Below are positions 42,603-53,900 of a DNA stretch of 64,000 nt, one piece after another. Where the stretch lies: the NCBI RefSeq assembly GCF_000350225.1, contig NW_005178692.1, positions 1 to 64,000 on the forward strand. Reading direction: 5' to 3'. Origin of the DNA: Chondrus crispus (lineage: Eukaryota > Rhodophyta > Florideophyceae > Gigartinales > Gigartinaceae). The notes under the pieces were generated by a model. That model was not told the DNA's origin, did no database searches, and was given only the letters and a program-made list of their open reading frames with translations. The translations under genes were made by a program, and so were the position numbers. How positions within the stretch are numbered: position 1 is the first letter of the stretch; every line of letters starts with the position of its first letter.

Positions 42603-43508
42603 CTATTCGTCACCCATGATCACGGAATTGCATGGAGATTTGCGTTTGCACTCAGGGGGAGGATGACTCCTTGACCGTTTACGTGTGAATAGCGTTCTGA
42701 AGAAAGCCACGATGCTTCGCACAGCACGCTCGAAAGCGCTCCCTTTTCGCCGGACCCTTTGAGGTTGTTCGGGGTGCGTTATATCAGGCTCGAAACCACC
42801 ACTTGCGACAGAAACGGGACTATTGTCTTCCGACAACGTTGAAGACCCCTCCGAAATGTCGCTAGCCAAGCAGCTGTCGAGCTTCGCCACAACTTTCTGC
42901 TCCTCGGCATACTTGGGAGCATTACCAAAATCTGCCTCAGGCTCAAGCGTGACTTTCGGTTCGCTGCACGAAATGGGCAAAGCCACATTGTCACGTCCGA
43001 CAAGTTCAAGCATGTCCATTTCGACGCCCTTGATGGCGACTGTTTCGACCTCCACGACACCGACATCCGGGAGGTGACTCTGTATTGAAGAATCACTGAA
43101 CGTTGGGTCTAGAGACTCCACCACACTGTCGCGAGACAGTTGTCTGCCGTTATCGACGCTGAATCTTTCCAGCTCAGCGACACGAACAGCAGCGTGTTGA
43201 TCAGAACCAAACTCGCCGTCGTCTACATCCATGACAGTCCCCGAGTTCCCAGTCTTCAGTCTGCGGTTGAGGAAGGGGGGCCCCTCCCAGGTGACAATCG
43301 TCCCATTACTCGCTACGACGTACTTGTACTGTAGCTCAGTATGGGCCGGGAGCGCAATGGTGGTTGTGAAGGCACCATCAGCGTATGAAAGCGGGAGCGG
43401 GGTAAGAGACCCCCATTCCGAAAGCTGAGGGAGGTCACCCACGAGGAAGAGGCCAGTGTCTCGGTCGCCAGGCGAGGCACGAACGCGGACGGTGACCGAT
43501 GTCGACAT
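42603..43508 (-). CDS. Stand-alone CBM20 starch-binding protein
   Basis: 301 residues, no intron, no signal peptide. Residues 3-98 match carbohydrate-binding module family 20: LFLVGDLPQLSEWG, then YKYVV and VTWEGPPFLNRRL. Trp32 and Trp74 and the N-R at 81-82 fit the conserved aromatic sugar-binding and loop residues of the family. There is no catalytic domain. Residues 100-255 are acidic and Ser/Thr-rich, probably disordered. Residues about 258-283 form a basic amphipathic stretch (AVRSIVAFFRTLFTRKRSRS) that could bind membrane or a partner. Red algae store floridean starch in the cytosol, so a cytosolic CBM20 protein could tether an enzyme or membrane to granules, as Stbd1 does for glycogen in animals; that role is inference. 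Confidence 0.8.
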   Translation of the reverse strand: MSTSVTVRVRASPGDRDTGLFLVGDLPQLSEWGSLTPLPLSYADGAFTTTIALPAHTELQYKYVVASNGTIVTWEGPPFLNRRLKTGNSGTVMDVDDGEFGSDQHAAVRVAELERFSVDNGRQLSRDSVVESLDPTFSDSSIQSHLPDVGVVEVETVAIKGVEMDMLELVGRDNVALPISCSEPKVTLEPEADFGNAPKYAEEQKVVAKLDSCLASDISEGSSTLSEDNSPVSVASGGFEPDITHPEQPQRVRRKGSAFERAVRSIVAFFRTLFTRKRSRSHPPPECKRKSPCNSVIMGDE

Positions 43509-44450
43509 TGCAGAAGACTGATACCAATGAAGTAAACGGACGCGTGAGGGTTGAGGAAGGCGGGGTAGGGCAAAAGGACGAAGAGCTTTTGATAATTCTG
43601 GTGTAGAGCCGCAGCAAAGGAGGATGTGTTTGAGTTGGTTGATGGTGCGGTGAGGCGAAAGTACTCTGGAGGAAGGCGCGTCATTGATATAGAGAAAATA
43701 TCAAGCCGGAACAGGACGGACGGAAGCGATGGAAGAGGCGTTAGCGAGAGGCGGGGGAGAGGTGGTGTGAAATAATGCAGGGATGTCAAGAAATGAGAAG
43801 AGGGAGGGTACAACCGACGATAGGTTGGACGAGGCCCGAAGCGAATGTCGCCTGTCACCAGTGGGAATGTGCATTACGTGCGGCACAAACTCCCGTCCCA
43901 CAATTATCAACACATGTGGTACAAGAATGGTCACGAAGTCTCCACTGGCTTCCATCCAAGGCTTGGCCATACGATGATGGGAAGGTTGTAAACTGTCGCA
44001 TCTCCTCTGGTAATCGTGAGATGCATCTTTGCTGCTTCGCCTCTCGCAAAGCCATGAAAAATCGAAATCCTGGCGTCGTGCACATCGCTTGTCGGCGACC
44101 CTATGCGTACGCCTGCCATGAGATGTCTTACGCCTCAATCGACTAACACGAAATGTCGCATGCACCTAGAAAAACCGGCTGCGACAGGGGTACTCCCGTC
44201 CTACCCTGATTGGATTTCCGACTGGTGTCGTCGCAAATGTTGAGGAAGAGGGAACGCGCGCCCTTTGAAGAAAGTGCGGTGCAAGAAGCGATAGCTCGTT
44301 TTTTTCTGTTCTTGGGACTCGTCTATCTTATTCTGTATTAGGACAGTCCCTGTCTCCGTCGTCCGACGGCGTGCCCTGTGACCCGTTGGTGCTGTCGTGC
44401 GTGTACCACGTGTATGCATATGGCTCTAATGACAGGAGAGAATTGGTTTT
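43509..44450. other. Spacer upstream of the CBM20 gene, possible gene scrap
   Basis: The minus strand between 44150 and 43900 has several overlapping short frames (for example HGFARGEAAKMHLTITRG) that might be a decayed exon, but no frame is long and no domain is recognised. The remainder presumably holds the CBM20 promoter. Confidence 0.3.
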
Positions 44451-44457
44451 GCTCTTA

Positions 44458-44963
44458 CAGTTGGTCGCGATATAGTGCCATCTTTGTTAGTGCCAGCTCC
44501 GATATAGTGCTACCCTTCTGCGGGTGGCACGAATTTTGAGCCAAAAACGAAGGGTCTCCAGAGAGGCCGTTGGATGGACGTACTGCCCGAGAGCCACTGC
44601 CGCCACGGAAAGATATTATGCAGTTGCTATCTCGAATAGAGACTATGGCGGAAAAAGGCAGGGTCGATGATGCAATTGACATCTGCAAAAGTGTAGGCTA
44701 GCATTTATGGCTGGGAAAAAGGAGGAAGTCAATGCGACGGTTCGGCAGCTACTAATAACAGAAATGCTTGATTGGACTTGAGTCTGTAGTGAAGATGCAA
44801 AGTATGAGTGATGGTGTCCTGCGAGCGGTCTTTCTGAGCAGTGACACTGCAAGGAAGTGGCTGCAAAAAAGCCGTAAATCTCATTATCTTACAGTGCCTG
44901 TTTCGATATAGTGCCGTTTTCGGCCCGCTGACACAGGGTAGCACTATATCGCGACCGCCCCTG
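44458..44963. mobile_element. pogo/Tigger-like MITE (non-autonomous Tc1/mariner-type)
   Basis: 506 bp flanked by TA on both sides (44456-44457, 44964-44965). Ends are CAGTTGGTCGCGATATAGTG and, on the other strand, CAGGGGCGGTCGCGATATAG, a terminal inverted repeat of about 22 bp with a small offset. Subterminal copies of CGATATAGTGC followed by TACCCT and GCGGG lie inside both ends. CAG ends, TA duplication and repeated GATATAG words are typical of pogo/Tigger elements. No transposase frame inside. Confidence 0.8.
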
Positions 44964-44965
44964 TA

Positions 44966-47060
44966 CCAAAACGGACAGGTACAGTATCATGCAGAGCTGT
45001 CGCTCCCCCAGGTACCGTTACCCTTCCTGCAAAAGACCACGGTGTCTTCAAGCACTTGAAACCAGCTGTACCCGGATACTTTCAACGTATCTCCAACGTC
45101 ATTGTAAGAAACTATCGATGGCCGAGCACTATCTTTTTTGTAGGCGTTTCTACATCTTCATCTAGACATACCTCTTAATTTACGATCAATCCACGCGCAT
45201 CTTTTGCAGTACCGTCCTCACACTCTCTCGCTACGCGAAAAGCTGCACCCTTCTGAATGGGGAAAAAGACTCGCCGCGATCCCAGCAGCCCAAAACAATC
45301 CTCTCGAATGATAGAGTGAGACGATGCTGAGTGGGTTTTAGGAGCCTGTTGCATTTCGTACTAGATAAAGAATGTAAATAAAAGGTTGCGTTTCAATGAG
45401 CGTGAGTTGGATTTCGCTCGCACTTGCACTTTACGATATTATAGAAGTCAAACTGTGCCCGTATAATTTGGATTTCTATCGAAATGAAAATATTTATTTA
45501 GAGACGCCTCGGTGTCTAAATTCCAAGCCCTTGTGGACTCTGATTATTGTGCAAGGGCAAGGGACTTCTGTCATACAACAATTTTCACTTTATGACCAAA
45601 GTCATAACTGTGTGTCCATGTACAGTAATCGATCATCCGAGGGACGAATGAAGAGATTAGAATCAGAAGTTTGGCGATACAGGTACACTACATGTTTGTG
45701 GCAGAATACGCTTTAAGTTGTCGCAGGTAGATTGCGCTCATTTGAAAATTGTGTCTGTCTTAGGACTTCCAATGTTCCAAAAATGTCGGGTAATTCAACT
45801 CCATAGAAACGATGGGGACCGAGCAGATGATATTCTCCTCTCCTCTCTACTTTAGTTTAATAGCCCGACATACAGTCCTCTGCTGGCAGCTCAAAATAGA
45901 GAACCGGAAAATTGGAGCCTTTCTGTGTCCAGACTGCGGGGTTTCCCATCCTTCGGAGGCGAAAGGATATCTAAAGTTAACTCGATAGAAGAATTGGCAG
46001 TTGTCTCATCTTAATCACTTCCGAGATCTACGTGGATTTCATACCATGCATAACGTCAACGAAAGGGATTCATGAGACAAACATTCTCCGGAAGAGAACT
46101 ATTCCATCGATAAGCTTTCATTAAAGGGTGGAGGGGGGCATGCACAACGGCAGTGAGAGTCCCGACAAGGTGTCTGTCATCACGACACAAGAGGGGGAGA
46201 AATTTTCGCCAAGGATCTCACGTTTCGGGAGTGAGAGAGTCTTTTGACGTTTCAGTTGCTTCTTCACAAAATTCTAACCCACACGTTTCTGGAAAATATA
46301 CAAAGCTTTTGCAACAAGGAATATCGTACCTGTTTTATAACGTAAAAGAAGAAACTGAGCTTGATGTGCCTTGCCGAGAAAGAAGGGGCAGGTATGGTGC
46401 GGAATCAACAAAAAATACAGCATATCTGTCTTTGCAAAAAGTGTCATGCTTGTTGGCAGTTCGCTGAAGGATATCACAGAGCGTGCCCCATTCACCCATT
46501 AATCTTAAAAAGGCTATAAATTTTTTTTTCAGCTCCAATTAAAAAGCAACCATCGCTGATCTCTAGCGCTCGTCTGCCAATTGTGAAACCCAGAACTCGA
46601 AATCAGATCCCTTGGCCGAGTTGTCCCGAAATCAGATCCCTTCGCCGAGTTGTCCCATCGCTCAATCGTTCAGTTGCGCCGCCATTGTACGAGGAGATCC
46701 ACACGTATCCCGAATCAGCTGTTTTTGTTCAGCCATTGACGAAGAAGCAGAGAGAACACACACCATGTATAATTCTTCATTGGTGTAGTTTCAAACCATG
46801 TGCACCCATGCATACTGAGGCCACATGACGAACCCTGCCTAGTACACTCCCCGAACTCTTCCTCTAGCTCTTCCTATGCAGAACTGATTATTCCAAGTAC
46901 AAGCACAATGCCAACTGCTGAACGAATACTAGCAAATGATGAGAACTTGAGACTGGTTCTGTGCGATGAATACTGCCAACGGGGATTTACTGGGGCAGAT
47001 ATTTACACGTAGCTGTCTTTTTGTCTTGTGCCAAGGAAACAACAAAAAATCCAGAATATT
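44966..47060. other. AT-rich spacer with no supported gene
   Basis: Frames up to about 105 codons (for example near 45396-45716 and 46153-46467) show no domain and biased low-complexity content. A 29-bp unit with CAGATCCCTT-GCCGAGTTGTCC is repeated twice at 46598-46655. A short frame near 46907-47012 (TAERILANDENLRLVLCDEY) looks protein-like but stands alone. Confidence 0.4.
46598..46655. repeat. 29-bp direct duplication
   Basis: Two adjacent units of CGAAATCAGATCCCTT-GCCGAGTTGTCC with one difference. Confidence 0.9.
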
Positions 47061-47066
47061 ACCTTG

Positions 47067-47894
47067 TCAGGGCTTCAGCAAGTGGCGACCTGACAACATG
47101 TTATCGAGCAGAGGTGACAAAGAACCAGGCAGTCGATTATACCCGGCGCCTTCCGTTGCGCTCCAGTTGATAGCCGGGAGCGTCATACACCAATAATGAT
47201 TCCACAAACCCGCCTTTTGCCCTATAACCATCAAACTTATATCCGAATTCACCGTCTATCGTTTCATAGTCCAGCGATTGGAAAACGATAATTTCTTATC
47301 CCGTCCCAGATCCTCAACCCGAAGCATGCATCGTTTTGACTTCTTTGACGGGCTTTGATACCAATATTCTGGGAGGGAATCTCTTTTTCTACTTGCCATT
47401 CCACTGAGAAGCAACACATTCTCATTGCGCAGTATAGAAATCATGTATGGGTCTCTGTTTTCGATGTGAGACAAGTTACCCTGTCATTCCAGTACGTTGC
47501 TTCCCTGTTCTATTTCGCGGTAGCAGAGTACAAATGAGGTCCGTATAATATATCGTTTTGATTTGCTGCATGTATTCTTTATAGAAATACTTGCATTCTC
47601 GAGCCTGACACCATTCAATTCAAAATGGCTTGCTTGTAATTGCAAGGAGAACCAGTGACAACAGATATCTTCATAGCAGCATAAAGTGTCATTTGTCTCG
47701 CTGTGAACCTTCCACTTTTTGACAGACTTTTGCCGTCTAAGCCTCTGTTTTCGAAGAAAATAGTATATTTTTTTCACGATCTTTAGAATCCACGTTTGAA
47801 ACAAGAAATCGGAGTGCATTCCATGCGGGCTGCTGCCACCCTCGGGCCACTGGATATGCGCCCTGCGCACCACGACCGGACAAAGACTCTTCAT
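47067..47894 (-). pseudogene. Possible decayed host gene, family unknown
   Basis: One minus-strand frame stays open for about 275 codons except for two in-frame stops, which is unlikely by chance in AT-rich DNA. From 47894 it reads a basic region (KIVKKIYYFLRKQRLRRQK), then ICCHWFSLQLQASHFELNG, SHIENRDPYMISILRN and, near the end, GLWNHYWCMTLPAINW. Nothing is recognised. A processed or recently inactivated gene, or a chance frame, are the alternatives. It lies back to back with the secreted protein gene at 48067. Confidence 0.3.
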
Positions 47895-47945
47895 TCTCAG
47901 ACCTCATCGTCAAGAACTGAACCAATTTCCTGAAAGAGACTTTGG

Positions 47946-47952
47946 TATAAAT
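47946..47952 (+). promoter_or_regulatory. TATA box of the 8-Cys secreted protein gene
   Basis: GGTATAAATG, 115 bases before the ATG at 48067, followed by a pyrimidine-rich leader. Confidence 0.55.
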
Positions 47953-48066
47953 GTAGCCTCTCCAGCTGCGCCCTCACATCTTACCCCTCTCCGCTACCTT
48001 CACTTCTCACTATCTTTAATTAAGCAAACAAGTCTCACTCTTATTCGTCGACCCCTCCCAATCACC

Positions 48067-48501
48067 ATGAAGACTTTCACTTGCTTCGTATTGTGTGTCC
48101 TCGTCTCCTGTGCTTTTGCCTTGTCTATGGATGCCAGCGAGGATATGGAAGCTGTCGATCGCCAGGGACGGTGCGGCGCGGTCTCGGTCACTGCCCGCCA
48201 GACAAAAATTTCGTGCCCGCTACGCAATAAGACCGGAAGGATCGCCACAATCACGGTTACGATCAGGGTTGGAGCAACTCGTCAAGTCGTTGTCATCAAG
48301 ACCGTGTGTGTTCGTCCCAATGCCATTGATCGCATCGTCCGCAGGATTATCAGGTGCTTCCGAGTGCTTATTCCCCGCTGCCGCTGCCTCGTCCCCGAGC
48401 GTCGTCCGGCTTGCATCGTGGAACAAGCGGAAATCTGCGCCGGTCGCAATGAAGCCCAATTCCTCATCCCGTTGCCGCCGACCCCAAAGCCGGAGGAGTA
48501 A
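48067..48501 (+). CDS. Secreted protein with eight mature Cys
   Basis: 144 residues. Residues 1-20 are a signal peptide (MKTFTCFVLCVLVSCAFALS). A short acidic propeptide-like stretch (MDASEDMEAVD) ends at RQGR, a possible basic cleavage site. The mature part alternates beta-like Val/Ile/Thr strands (IATITVTIRVGATRQVVVIK) with eight Cys, including RCRC, and is strongly basic until a Pro-rich tail (PLPPTPKPEE). I recognise no family. Secretion to the wall or medium is likely, and an antimicrobial-type or structural role is conceivable but unsupported. A TATA box lies 115 bp upstream and a poly(A) signal AATAAA at 48609-48614, 108 bp after the stop. Confidence 0.75.
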   Translation: MKTFTCFVLCVLVSCAFALSMDASEDMEAVDRQGRCGAVSVTARQTKISCPLRNKTGRIATITVTIRVGATRQVVVIKTVCVRPNAIDRIVRRIIRCFRVLIPRCRCLVPERRPACIVEQAEICAGRNEAQFLIPLPPTPKPEE

Positions 48502-48780
48502 CTACAATCGTCGTTATCAATCGTGACTCTTTGCTTTAGAGGGTTCGTTTCCGTCTTGTTTCCATTTCTGTTCATGTACGGTTTGCATTGGCCCGGTTTC
48601 ATACGCACAATAAAACAGCCAATTACGAGCCTCTGTGCTTGAAATCAAAACCCGTTCTACAGTACTACAGTACAGTCTCATATCCAATCCAGAGACCACA
48701 GTCGTGGCAGAGCGAAACCCTCGTCTCGGTGCTTTTTACTCAGCATAGTTCGACAAAAAGAGAACCATGTATATATTCAA

Positions 48781-50720
48781 TCAGACTATAGGGATCAAAC
48801 CTGTGGTGAGCACGAAAGGCCTGATTTCTGCGAGTGCGTGTAGGCGAGGATAGCGGCCGAAATGCAGGCTCAAACCGAACAACTCGTCCCTCGCACGGAG
48901 AAGACAGAGGATTGCTTGATAGGTTCCATTATATATAGCCCCTGCGGCGCCGTCACTCGTATTCCAAAACACGTTGAAAGAATAGTCAGTTTCGGAAGCT
49001 CTCACCTCTCGCAGTAGAGAAGAGTGTGCTTGAGCAGCCGCAACGCAAGGGCAACCATGCTTTATGCCAGTCACGCTTTTTTTATTTACTTGCCACTGAC
49101 TGGCGCGGTATTTGTGCAACCCGATTAATCGGTCGACATTCATTTTGAGTTTTCCAGGCTAGAACGTCAGGAAATTTTTTCATTCCTCTTGGACACTGTT
49201 CGCATCTCCCCACACCTTTTATTACTCGTGAAAGACGACCTCGTGCATGGCTCGCATTCGGAAAAGAAACCACTAGGCCCCGCAGTTCCATTTGCACACG
49301 TTATGCATGTTGCGGTGAGTTCAATGTCTCAAAGTAGAAAGTTCCGAACGGGCATCGGACGCACTTCCCATTAACCATCGTTATCTGTCTTTTGCACGCT
49401 TCCCCACGCCTATTTCGTCTTTGTTGGTCCGGGCAGGGGTTGCACCCTCCAGGCACCCCGCCGGGGCTTGTCCCTTCGAACCTACGAAATTCCGTTCCCA
49501 GCACCCGTGTGCCAATGGGGCAGTATCCAATGCATCTACTTGCTTTCAGGATCATGTTATTCACCGGACATCGAATGGCAGTACATTTGCCTTCCTCATC
49601 TTGTACTTGTCCAGGAGCACACGCGAATTCATCCGTGATACATCGCACAGGACTGATTGCATCCGTGAACATTTCCAGAACCCTCGGCGTTCGCGACCCC
49701 TCTGGATATTTCGTGCATGACGTTGCTCCTTTATGGCTCTGGAAACTGTTTTCAGGGCAGGGCGTGCACGAAGTTTGTCCCCGCAGGTTAGTAAAGCTTC
49801 CTTCGGGGCATTTTGTGCATATCCCTTGTATTGCTCTGCTTAAAACTGCTTCTCTCTTGAAATTTCGACCTGAGAGGGAAAAGGCGAAATCGTTCTGCCA
49901 GAAAGTACCGATGGGGCATTCTGTATATCCACCTTCCGCCTCATCGACGAATCCAGCCTTGCAGAGGCAGACAGCCTTCTCCTCACGGGTAAGGTCTCCA
50001 AACGGAATTTTATTCCGAGGGCACTGGCTGCACATCGTGTTCAAGCCACCGCGACTGATTTCAATCTGTCGGCATGGGGCATACTGTAGCAACTTGTGGG
50101 GAAAAACAGAAAGAGAAGGTACCTCGCACAGACGGATAGACGCTCCCGTTGTCCGATGCCTTTATTTCCCTGGAGGCTACACAGCGCTCCGGGATTTATA
50201 GACCTCCATTACGAGGTACCCGCGCTACGAGCACACGCCTGAAAGGTCGTGCAGCGCTTAACATGAGCAATTAGGCATGAAGACAAAGAATTACATAGTT
50301 CCAATTTTCCCTTAGGTCATGACGGGCACTGCAATTAACTCTTCCAAGTGTTATACCGTACAAAGGTTGGATGTTATCAGCAAAAGACAGTAACACCTTC
50401 TGTGGCCTCTGTACAGTCGTAAGCGGTGTACGACTGTGCACAACTGTGTAACATCTAATTAATGCTCACGCACAAATTATGGTCCGAAGGGTCATCGATA
50501 TCCATATCGATATGTACAGAAACGTGTACCATTTCCTTGAGTTGAATCTTCCAGGCGAATGATTACAATACCCTTTCTTTGCAACAAAAAGCCTTTGTCC
50601 CGGCATGCAAGACTTACACTCAGCACTTGCGTCCTCAAATGTGTTGAATGGATATCTACGGGCGAGATGTTTGCATCCCCCAGCTCCCGTACGGGTAGTA
50701 ATGAGCCTACTTGGACATGA
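48781..50720 (-). pseudogene. Cys-rich GCC2/GCC3-like repeat gene, 3' portion, decayed and split by Gypsy E
   Basis: Downstream part of a host gene on the minus strand. The longest open piece (49301-50092, 263 codons) holds the repeat CPEGSFTN..TSCTPCPENSF, CPIGTFWQND, and CPFGTFYFE, the pattern of GCC2/GCC3 or ephrin-receptor-like Cys repeats found in secreted or surface proteins. Between the insertion (50720) and 50492 the frame also reads Cys repeats (ECKSCMPGQRLF). Left of 49301 matching repeats (GFFSECEPCTRS, then CEQCPRGMKKF) fall in other frames, so there are at least two frameshifts besides the insertion. A further open piece (48781-49143, with FNVFWNTSDGAAGAIYNG) may be its C-terminus. 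Probably a dead member of a larger family. Confidence 0.55.
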
Positions 50721-50725
50721 CGAAC

Positions 50726-50956
50726 TGTGGTCAGCTCGTAAGTTGAAATGTTGAGAGGTGGAAGTGCTCTATCTTTTTTCTTACTAGCAATGAAGTGTGG
50801 CATTACTTATAGGGGATGTAGGGCGGTAGGTAAATTAGGACCTGTAAAGAATAACAGGAACTAATACGGGCTAAGGTTGACAAAGACTAAAGTCGACGGA
50901 GCTTGACTCAGAAGGATGCAGCAGGAATCACCAATCAATAAGTCATATTGATAGCA
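50726..50956 (-). repeat. 3' LTR of Gypsy E
   Basis: 231 bp, same as the 5' LTR by eye; next to the CGAAC target duplication. Confidence 0.95.
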
Positions 50957-50974
50957 GTCCCCTCTTCAAGAGAG

Positions 50975-53900
50975 TCAAATGCCGGAATCCCTAGCAGCCT
51001 TGACCAAGTCCTGATCTGAATAATCCTGTAGAAAGTTCTCCAGAATAGCTGGGACGTCTTCCTGCACATTTGCGAATGGCTCCCACGTCGGTTCTTCGTA
51101 GTCAAAATCTTGCCATTTTACATTAACTTCATAGACTTCAGACTGAGGATTGTATCGGAGTCCCAGAAGCTGTTCAACCTTATTCAGGTGCGCCTCATTG
51201 TGAGCGATTGAATCTAAAAGCTGCTCTGAAACATTCAAATGAGAATCTGAATAGAGCTTCAAACGAGAGGCATGCACAACATGCTTCGCATTTGTTAATA
51301 GGTTCTGGATCTCAAAAGTAGAATCAGATGCAGCCCGTGTCACGCGCCTGGGCCCTGTCCAATTGACGCGAAGCTTCTCACCGCCTTTGGAAGCTCGCTT
51401 GGCAACAAGAACAAAATCCCCAACATCGAAATTGACCTCTTGTACGCCAGTCTTTCGATTGTGAGACTTCACTGCTTGCTCACGCTTCCTAGTGCGTTTC
51501 TCCGACGCATCTTTGTGCATCGCGTCAACGGCGTTCATGAGGGAATCAATCTCCATCAAGCGCTGTGCCTTCACTAGTTCCAGGGAATGTGCGTGTTCGA
51601 CAACTGGTGGTACTAAAGCGCTCAAGGGATTATCTGCTGGTCTTCCTGTCATTACTGTCACTGGAGCGCGATTGCCGAGAGATGGCCTGACAGAGTGGTT
51701 AAGCACACTTTGGACAATGTCAATGACCTCAGGCCACTCTGTTTCCTTGAGGCGAAATTCCGACAGCAGTGCTCTGCATCCACGAAGTACCTCTTTGCAC
51801 ACAGTTTCGACTGTCCCATTCGATTGAGGAGAATATGGAGTTGTGAAGTGGTGGTGAGAATGTAAGGCTCGATTAAGATCAGCCATAACCTTATTTTTAA
51901 AATGAGATCCGCGGTCGGACACCCAGAAGAGAGAGACGCCAAAAAGAGAAAACCATTTTCTCAGGGCGCGTACAGTGTTTGTGGCGTCTGCAGCGTCGCT
52001 TTCTTCCAGAAGCGCGAAGGATGATGCATCGTCTTTGATGATGAGGACATATACAGGTCCAGAGTTGCTCTCCCCGAGGTACAAATAATCGAAATGAATC
52101 AACTCGTTCGGAGTAGTGGAATGCATAGCATGTGAAAGTGGCCTGGGAATACGTTGGCCGCCAATTGTTACAAGGCAGTGCATACAAGTGTTGCAAAATG
52201 CTGTGATATCCGTCTTCATCTTTTTCCAGCAAAAGTGTGCTTTGATGTTTTCATATGTGGTGTCCACGCCTCGATGTCCGCTTCGCCCACAATGTCCAAT
52301 GATGCAAATTCGTAGCTGAAGTTCCTTAGAACGAGATGGGATCCATACAGCATTTCTATTGGTTCGATAAAGACCGTTCTTGATAGTCGACGGCGGTGTT
52401 TCCCCCCATTCAGAAATGCCTTTCTGCTGCTCGCGTTTGATGTCTGCTAGCTTTGGCCACGTGAAATCCGGGTCGAGGTCAGGTGCAATTGGTGCCTGAA
52501 AAAGAGCGCCAAGTGTCCCATGAATTATACCACCAATTCGGCCGCCCCATCGAGATAAAAGATCCGCCCAGCAGTTGTCATCTCCGGATATATGGTTGAT
52601 CGTATACCGGAAAGCGGAAAGTTGCATGGCCCATCGCTCGATTTTGTTGACTGTGTGCTTCGCTATTCGAGGGTTAACAATAACAGGGTGGAATATGAAA
52701 GTCAAGTTCTTATGGTCTGTGAATAAAATGAAGCCCTCTGGACGCAACAGCATGTAGTCGAGTCGAGTCACGGATGTCACGATGGCAAAAGCTTCTTTCT
52801 CAGGAGTGGACCAATGGAATGAGGACTTCTTGAAGGACCCGGAAAGAAATGCCAGTGGTTCATGGTGCTGGTTTTCGAAGTCCTCATCCAAATGGATTTT
52901 TGGAATTTGCGTTAATGTCCCAGCCCAGTGTGTTTCGGAGGCATCCGTGAAAAGGCAAAGAATTTTCTCTGGGTCTGGATGAGCGAGTGTTACGGCGTTT
53001 CGAAGTGCCTCTTTAACCACCGTAAATGTCTGATCGTGATCTGAATTCCAGAATGTAGAATCAAGTGCTATTTTTGATGCCGCACGCTTTGTCCGTCCAC
53101 CAACTTTGATGTACACTTGTTCGAGGACCTGGGACAAGGGTTCAATGATCCTGGAAAATTCGGGAATGGTGAAGCGCATCCAATTTGCCGCGCATACAAA
53201 TTGTTGCAAATCACCACCAGTTTTGGGTCGAGGCATATTCACGATAGCCTCTAACCGTTTCGGGTCGAGTTTGATTCCATCCGCGCTTATTGTACGTCCA
53301 CACCACGTGCCCTCGCGCAGAAAAAGTTTGCACTTGGCTGCATGAAGCTTCAGGTTTCCCTTCCTACAAATTTCGAAAAAGACTCGGAAGGTGTCCAGCA
53401 GGTCTCTGCAATTTTTGTGGTGAAGGAGAAGGTCATCCAGCCATTGGAGAATGTTATCCCGTAACGATAGACATAGGTTTCCTACTGTACTCTGAAAGTA
53501 GGAAGTCGCATTCGTCTGCCCATGCATTACTCGCGTGGGTGTGAAGACGCCGTCGGGCGTTATAAAACTTTGGCATTCTTGCGATTCTGAGTCCAGCGGC
53601 ATCTGCCAGTAGCCATGACATAAATCGATGATGGAAAAGCAGCAATCTCCTGCCAATTCGGAGGTTATTGACTCGAGATCAGGCATCGGCCAGGTGTGCG
53701 GAATTGTTTGACTGTTCACTGGTCGCAGGTCAACCGTGAATCTGAATTTCTCCGGTCCGTCCTTTGGTACAATTAGCGGTGCGCATGCCCATTCACTTGA
53801 ATTGTTTCGTCGCACAAGCCCGAGAGACAGTAATTCGTCTACTTTCTTACGAAGAAATTTGGCTTGCGGTGGCGAGTATCGGCGGACTTTAACACGAATA

